Source: Tubulanus polymorphus (lineage: Eukaryota > Nemertea > Palaeonemertea > Tubulaniformes > Tubulanidae). Taken from it: 64,000 nt of DNA. The stretch spans positions 6,448,001 through 6,512,000 of the forward strand of contig NC_134026.1 in assembly GCF_964204645.1 (NCBI RefSeq), written 5' to 3'. Both the position numbers and the translations under genes were made by a program. Under the pieces are notes generated by a model, which made no database searches, had not been told where the DNA came from, and saw only the letters and a program-made list of their open reading frames with translations. Shown one piece after another: positions 59,747-64,000 of this stretch; the first letter of the stretch is position 1, and the number at the start of each line of letters is the position of its first letter.

Positions 59747-60681
59747 ATGGCATCGAATGTCTCTTCTCAAGCAACTTTGAAGCCGTTGAGAGAATTCTTA
59801 GGTTACGTGCCGTATTTAGAACCGATCCTGATCGCTATCGGTGCATTTTTTCTGACCGTGAGTTTTTTCGGCAATTTCACGATCGCATTTGTTTTCAACG
59901 GTAAAAACCTTCGTAAAACCTCGTACTCGATTCTGTTCACGACTCTCGCCGTTTCCGACACGATCTATTTAAGTGTCACGTGTCCGCGACGCGTAGTTCA
60001 ATGGGTGACGGTTTATCAAACTGATATCGTAAGGAATTCACCAGCGATTGTGTGTAAAATTCAGAAATATCTGGCCTATTGCACGGCAATGTTGTCGGCT
60101 TGGGTTCTGGTCATTATAAGCATTGAACGCTGCATCTCGGTCGCTTTGCCGATGAAAGCGAAAACAATTTGTACGCGGAAGAATATCCGCATCGCTCTGG
60201 CGGTCGTAGCGATCCCGATACTGGCAGTGAACGGTCACTACCCTTACGGTTGGTGCCCGTTTGTAGTTGATAGCAAATACCATCAAATCGAACAATATTT
60301 AGAGACTTTAGATCTGGTGTTGAGTGTCGCAGTGCCGTTTACCGTTTCTATAACCAGTAATATCATAATCATCGTTTTAATGAGAAGGTCCAGACATGAA
60401 CGTGAGGTTTTAGGCACCGGAGGTTTTAGGCACCGAAAAGTAAAATCGATAGTGTCACTTTTATGTTACTGACGACAAATTTTACATTTATCATCCTAAC
60501 CATGCCGTTTACGCTGTACATATCGATACCTAAAATACGTTATCCCGGGATTATCGTTGACGCTGTTATCAATTTCTTTTCGTACGCGAATTACGGAATC
60601 AATTTCTGGTTGTATTGCATTAGCGGACCGAGATTTCGTCGCGAGATGGTACAAATGTTACGCTCCTGCTGTAGTAATTAA
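59747..60681 (+). pseudogene. Intronless rhodopsin-like GPCR with one frameshift (orphan / neuropeptide-receptor-like)
   Basis: The first frame starts at ATG 59747 (MASNVSSQATLKPL) and runs to a stop at 60472. It covers TM1 (FFGNFTIAFVFN), TM2 (SILFTTLAVSDTIYL), TM3 with ISIERCISVALPMKA (ER-C in place of DRY), TM4 and TM5 (VPFTVSITSNIIIIVLM). TM6-TM7 follow in a different frame (MLLTTNFTFIILTMPFTLYI, then ANYGINFWLYCISG and a short tail) to TAA at 60681. The frame changes between about 60410 and 60455, in intracellular loop 3. An exact 16-bp tandem duplication (GAGGTTTTAGGCACCG twice, 60403-60434) sits there. Single-exon class A receptors of this type are expanded in lophotrochozoans (family knowledge). 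It is a recent pseudogene, a null allele or an assembly error; the rest is intact. Confidence 0.85.
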
Positions 60682-60699
60682 GTGTTTCGTTGTCAGCAC

Positions 60700-61340
60700 G
60701 AAAATCGAACGAAAATTCACAGCATCGAAATACTGAAATACACGCATTATGAAGTCACGTATAGTTTGTATGTCCCCAGGGGTAGATTTATTTATCCAAA
60801 AGATTGCTCCAAATGAAAGAGCATAAGGTCCGAATTAGTTCGGTTCGATTAAAACCCGATTTTTGAAAAAATGATTTACACAAAAGGAGAGCTTCCGACC
60901 CGTATTTTCTCAAGACAAATAAATGCATGCATTCATTGATTGTGCTCGTAATAACACTTAGATGACGGAATGGTAATGATAGAAGTATGACACCATCTGA
61001 TTTATCGATAGCAAAAAGCAAAGGTTCCCAAATGATGATCTTAGATGTTGTCTACCAGTCGTCCTCCAATCGTAGATCCACTTTCACCGATAGCAAAGAT
61101 TTCGTTGACAAGATTTTATATTATATTTGATATATTCAATAACGAAATGAAAATATAACAAAGACGCCATTATAGACCGTTCGGGGTGTAGTGTTACAAT
61201 TCAAATCTTTAAACAGGTTCGAACCCAAAATGTTGTCGTTCTTATATATATACGTACATGGTTCCCGCGTGCTACCGTTTAACGCTTAATGTATATTGCC
61301 ATCTGATCCGCTTCTGCGAGGCTTGAAATCCCTTAAAAAA
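60700..61340. other. Intergenic spacer
   Basis: No gene seen. TATGTCCCCAGGGG at about 60770 recalls a degraded end of the CGGAAGCGTCC MITE family. Confidence 0.45.
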
Positions 61341-61346
61341 GATAGA

Positions 61347-63400
61347 TTATTTCAGTAAAATACTCATGTTAACGAGATGGTGAAGAAAATGAAAAGGAAT
61401 GCTGTACATACTGCTTCTAGTTTTCTTAGGTGAATAGTAGATATGAGGCCACCCAGATTTCTTATCGTATGAACATCCGGGACTTCGAGGTTGAATCGGA
61501 TCTGCAACAACCATCCACAAACGATCGTTAGGGCATCCTCCGTATCTTTCATTGATGAAAAATCGTCTGTTTAGCTCGGTTACCCGGATTGTACTACAAT
61601 TAAACATTGAGAAACAAAATGAAGAATATTTTGATTTTCCATTGAAAGAAATTCTTTGATTTTCCACGTTCTTTTATGTCGCAATCGGCGGCCAGTATGA
61701 CGCGTGTTTTTGTTGATACTCACTGTCCTTGCATGCTAAAATAATTAGTTTCAGCTACCATGCCACCGGGCTTCAAATCTAGCCAGCTACTTTCACCGAG
61801 TCGTTCCGGAGAAAACCAATTGAATTTTGTTGAACCGTCTCCGTCAAATTTGGCAAATGCAACCGTTTCTTCGTCTTTATATAATTTGATTAAAACCTTA
61901 TAAATGAAAAGTGTATACAAATTAAAACTTAAAACTCGATATCTAAAATCCAAATAAGATAAACCTGAAGATGACACGGTACTGATTAATGTTCCATGAT
62001 GTTTATAAGTGATAAGCGAAATGTCAATAGTTCAAATATTTGCTTTAAAATACCTCTTTAATACATATCTTGTCCCAGATATCAACCAATGCACTTTTCC
62101 ATGTACAGTCACATTTTGTTTTTGGATTTGGTTTCTGTGAACAGTTATCCGATCTAACTCTAGTCCAATAATCGAATATGCTTGTGCCGGTGTTCGCACT
62201 GGCTACGAAAACCAGCTCCCATTTGTTGTGTCCATCTAAACCTAAAGGGAATATTCATTGCAATATGTCATCTAAAACTAACCACAAATAAAGAATAATT
62301 GGACACTGACTATATAAGCATGGGTGGGGCCATGAAAAGTGGAAAAGGAAGGGCATTTCTCGCATAAAGCCGGTGGCCACAAGTCGGGTCCCTACCCTCA
62401 GTGATAGAAATTTTTGAGGAAATACATACGAAAAGATACAATTTTCGAGTGGATGGGTATCAAATTTGCAGGTTTTGATAGGGCGGCAACCGCAATGGGA
62501 AGGCCGGTTTCTAGAACCCCGAAATTACGTATATAAGCCGGGCGTAGGTCGGTCATCCGACGCGATGCGATCGATCGCCACGTTGCATCGCTAGTAAGTC
62601 GGTTTCGATCCGCGATTCTGGTTGTCACGTGGTAGCTAAAAATGGCACCAAACCACGCAAAGATAGAGAGTTTCGAATTCCTGACTATTGCAAGGGAAAA
62701 TTCGGTTTCTAACACTCGGAACGAACATAACAACTCGCGTGTTGCTTTCTTCTGCATTGTCAATCCCCATCGACCAGGAGTTCCATTCCATTATTGATAG
62801 GCTATGTAGTAGTAGTCTTGACTTGAAGCTAGAATTCTGGTCTTTATGGGCAAAGCAGCATGAATACAAATGGAGGAGATTAAATTCTCGGAAAGAACTT
62901 TTAAGATTCCTTCAGAAAAATTATTTCAAAACGCATCTCATTACCAATGTGGGTTCGAATCCCAGCGCATCGCTCCCGGTTGCAAGAGCGCGTAGGTCGT
63001 TTGATTGCAAGCCGTCGCAAGGCCAACCTACGCCCGCATTTAAAGGGTAGAACAGGCATGTACAGCGCGCATACTGACCTGTTGAATAAGTGAATGGAGC
63101 AATATAATCATTCACAAAACATTTGATGAAGTCAGCCGCCATTTCGGAAATCTTGTTCTTATTTGCATAACACTGGCTGCTGGTAATAACTGAAATAGAT
63201 AGGTTGATTGTCATTTCAAGTTTTCTGTGTAACATTCTACATAATAACATGTAATGTCTCATTTCAATTTGTTCTGGAATAAAGGGTAGGTAAAATATCA
63301 TAACAGTATATACATAAATCAACATCAAAGTGTCGTGTGTCTTACCTGTCACCGCACAAAATAAGACTCCCAGAGATAACAGAATCTTGTGGCTCTGCAT
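61347..63400 (-). CDS. Small secreted protein, 5 exons, 257 aa, unnamed WELVF...FNWFSP...GWMVV-type domain
   Basis: Exons 63400-63346, 63189-63079, 62241-62054, 61896-61724, 61593-61347; phases agree and total 774 bp with stop. Signal peptide MQSHKILLSLGVLFCAVT. The mature protein has paired Cys in the N-terminal helical part (SSQCYANKNK, FIKCFVNDY). Then come GHNKWELVFVASANTGTSIF, KCDCTWKSALVDIWDKICI, FDGDGSTKFNWFSPERLGES, NYFSMQG, RRFFINERYGGCPNDRLWMV, CSYDKKSGWPHIYYSP. I recall this succession of motifs from many uncharacterised secreted proteins of molluscs, brachiopods, amphioxus and corals, but know no established name or function. Trp/Cys content and domain size suggest an extracellular binding module. 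The end after PKKTRSSMYS seems to diverge from the family and may be a read-through tail. It is complete, with no broken frame. Confidence 0.85.
62935..63060 (+). repeat. tRNA B-box SINE fragment in intron 2 of the secreted-protein gene
   Basis: GTGGGTTCGAATCCCAGC is a perfect polymerase III B box. It is followed by GGTTGCAAGAGCGCG, TTGCAAGCCGTCGCAAGGCC-like self-complementary sequence. No cloverleaf, so it is a SINE rather than a tRNA gene. Confidence 0.5.
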
Positions 63401-63452
63401 TTTACACGTATCAACTAAAATGATCCAATAAACCTCTTGATTAATGAATGAA

Positions 63453-63528
63453 CTGAAGCGTCCTGAGGACATATTTATTTTCCAAAAAAATTTTGATTAA
63501 TATATCATGTCCCCGGGACGCTTCCGTA
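63453..63528. mobile_element. Short MITE, GAAGCGTCCTGAGGACAT termini (76 bp)
   Basis: Left CTGAAGCGTCCTGAGGACAT and right ATGTCCCCGGGACGCTTCCG form an inverted pair with a few mismatches around a 35-bp AT-rich centre. It is the same family as 7875-8058 but internally deleted. It lies 50 bp upstream of the start codon of the secreted-protein gene, so it may be in its promoter or 5' UTR. Confidence 0.75.
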
Positions 63529-63574
63529 CGAATATGTTTTTAATGATTAATGAAAATCTGTCGTGTAATAGGTC

Positions 63575-63709
63575 TATTGTATATCGAATAACTGATATCC
63601 TGGATCCAGTTCCTCCAGCCAAATATCAACTCAGCGAGACCCTGTATCAACTGTCCTACCTGACGGATAAACTGTTCAATTCTCAGCGTAGAAGACGCAA
63701 TGAATGATA
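63575..63709 (+). CDS. Possible terminal coding exon, unrecognised
   Basis: A plus-strand frame reads DILDPVPPAKYQLSETLYQL and on to FNSQRRRRNE and a TGA stop at 63709. The amino-acid composition looks coding-like, and the opposite strand is full of stops. No upstream exon or clear acceptor can be defined, so this is a weak call; it could be a decayed fragment. Confidence 0.25.
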
Positions 63710-64000
63710 TCTGACATTTATCATTTCAACAGTTTCTGGATTTTTCTAATTCCCAGCGTCAGAGAAACAGTAATGAAAAGAATGTAATGATACGTGTTAT
63801 TTTCTTTTTCATGTTTCGTTACTGTTTCTACGAAGATATGATGTAGATATATCCTGAATTTGAATAAAATCAAATGCAGGATCGTTCATATCGATTGTCT
63901 TACCTTTCAAATATTAAGTTTCGACGGTTCACGAACGTTGAAATAGTTTCTTTTACTGAATGTCAACACTCCGATCAATTCATACACTTTAATATCCACC
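63710..64000. other. Right edge of window
   Basis: On the minus strand a short open frame ends at a good donor (TTTGAAAG|GTAAGAC, about 63906-63912), possibly an exon of a gene that begins beyond the window. Not enough sequence to decide. Confidence 0.3.

Noticed and set aside
60400-60435. A 30-base intron (GTGAGG...TTTTAG) explaining the GPCR frame change
   Set aside because: Far too short for a spliceosomal intron in animals; the duplication explains the look-alike sites.

Overview
The window is animal nuclear DNA. It is AT-rich, its genes carry many short exons with canonical GT..AG borders, and dispersed inverted-repeat elements and tRNA-derived SINE-like fragments occur throughout. The gene content points to a marine invertebrate, most likely a lophotrochozoan (inference). 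It includes MACPF-ApeC (apextrin-like) immune effectors, a prostanoid-type GPCR, an intronless rhodopsin-like GPCR and a small secreted protein of a kind common in molluscs and brachiopods. Most exon chains below were built by hand from reading frame and splice phase; their lengths sum to whole codons.

Layout. 0.2-6.2 kb (+): complete 19-exon MATE/SLC47-type transporter. 6.6-16.7 kb (-): two tandem, intact 10-exon genes for secreted MACPF + ApeC proteins. The duplication also copied the last exon of the MATE gene, leaving a broken copy at 11.5-11.8 kb. 17.6-19.7 kb (-): long, lysine-rich, mostly disordered 714-aa ORF with no recognised family, with a possible membrane exon upstream. 21.9-25.0 kb (-): two-exon prostanoid (EP-like) receptor. 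25-35 kb: mostly non-coding, with hairpins and small repeats.

35.116-42.466 kb: a complete DNA transposon, the most striking object in the window. It has about 0.6-kb terminal inverted repeats made of 154-bp modules of a CGCAAAAACG motif in both orientations. It is flanked by a 7-bp direct repeat (AGGATTG), the target-site duplication. It carries a complete 9-exon, 383-aa DDE integrase-core transposase on the + strand. Facing it on the - strand is a three-exon HECT ubiquitin-ligase C-terminal region that keeps the catalytic cysteine. A transposase paired with a HECT E3 inside foldback-like tandem-array TIRs is the best candidate here for an undescribed system.

42.5-59.6 kb: almost no supportable coding sequence; minisatellites, a palindromic (TA)n tract and dispersed repeats. 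59.7-60.7 kb (+): single-exon GPCR with a frameshift between TM5 and TM6, next to a 16-bp tandem duplication. 61.3-63.4 kb (-): complete 5-exon secreted protein of 257 aa. The right edge holds a small MITE and a possible terminal coding exon.
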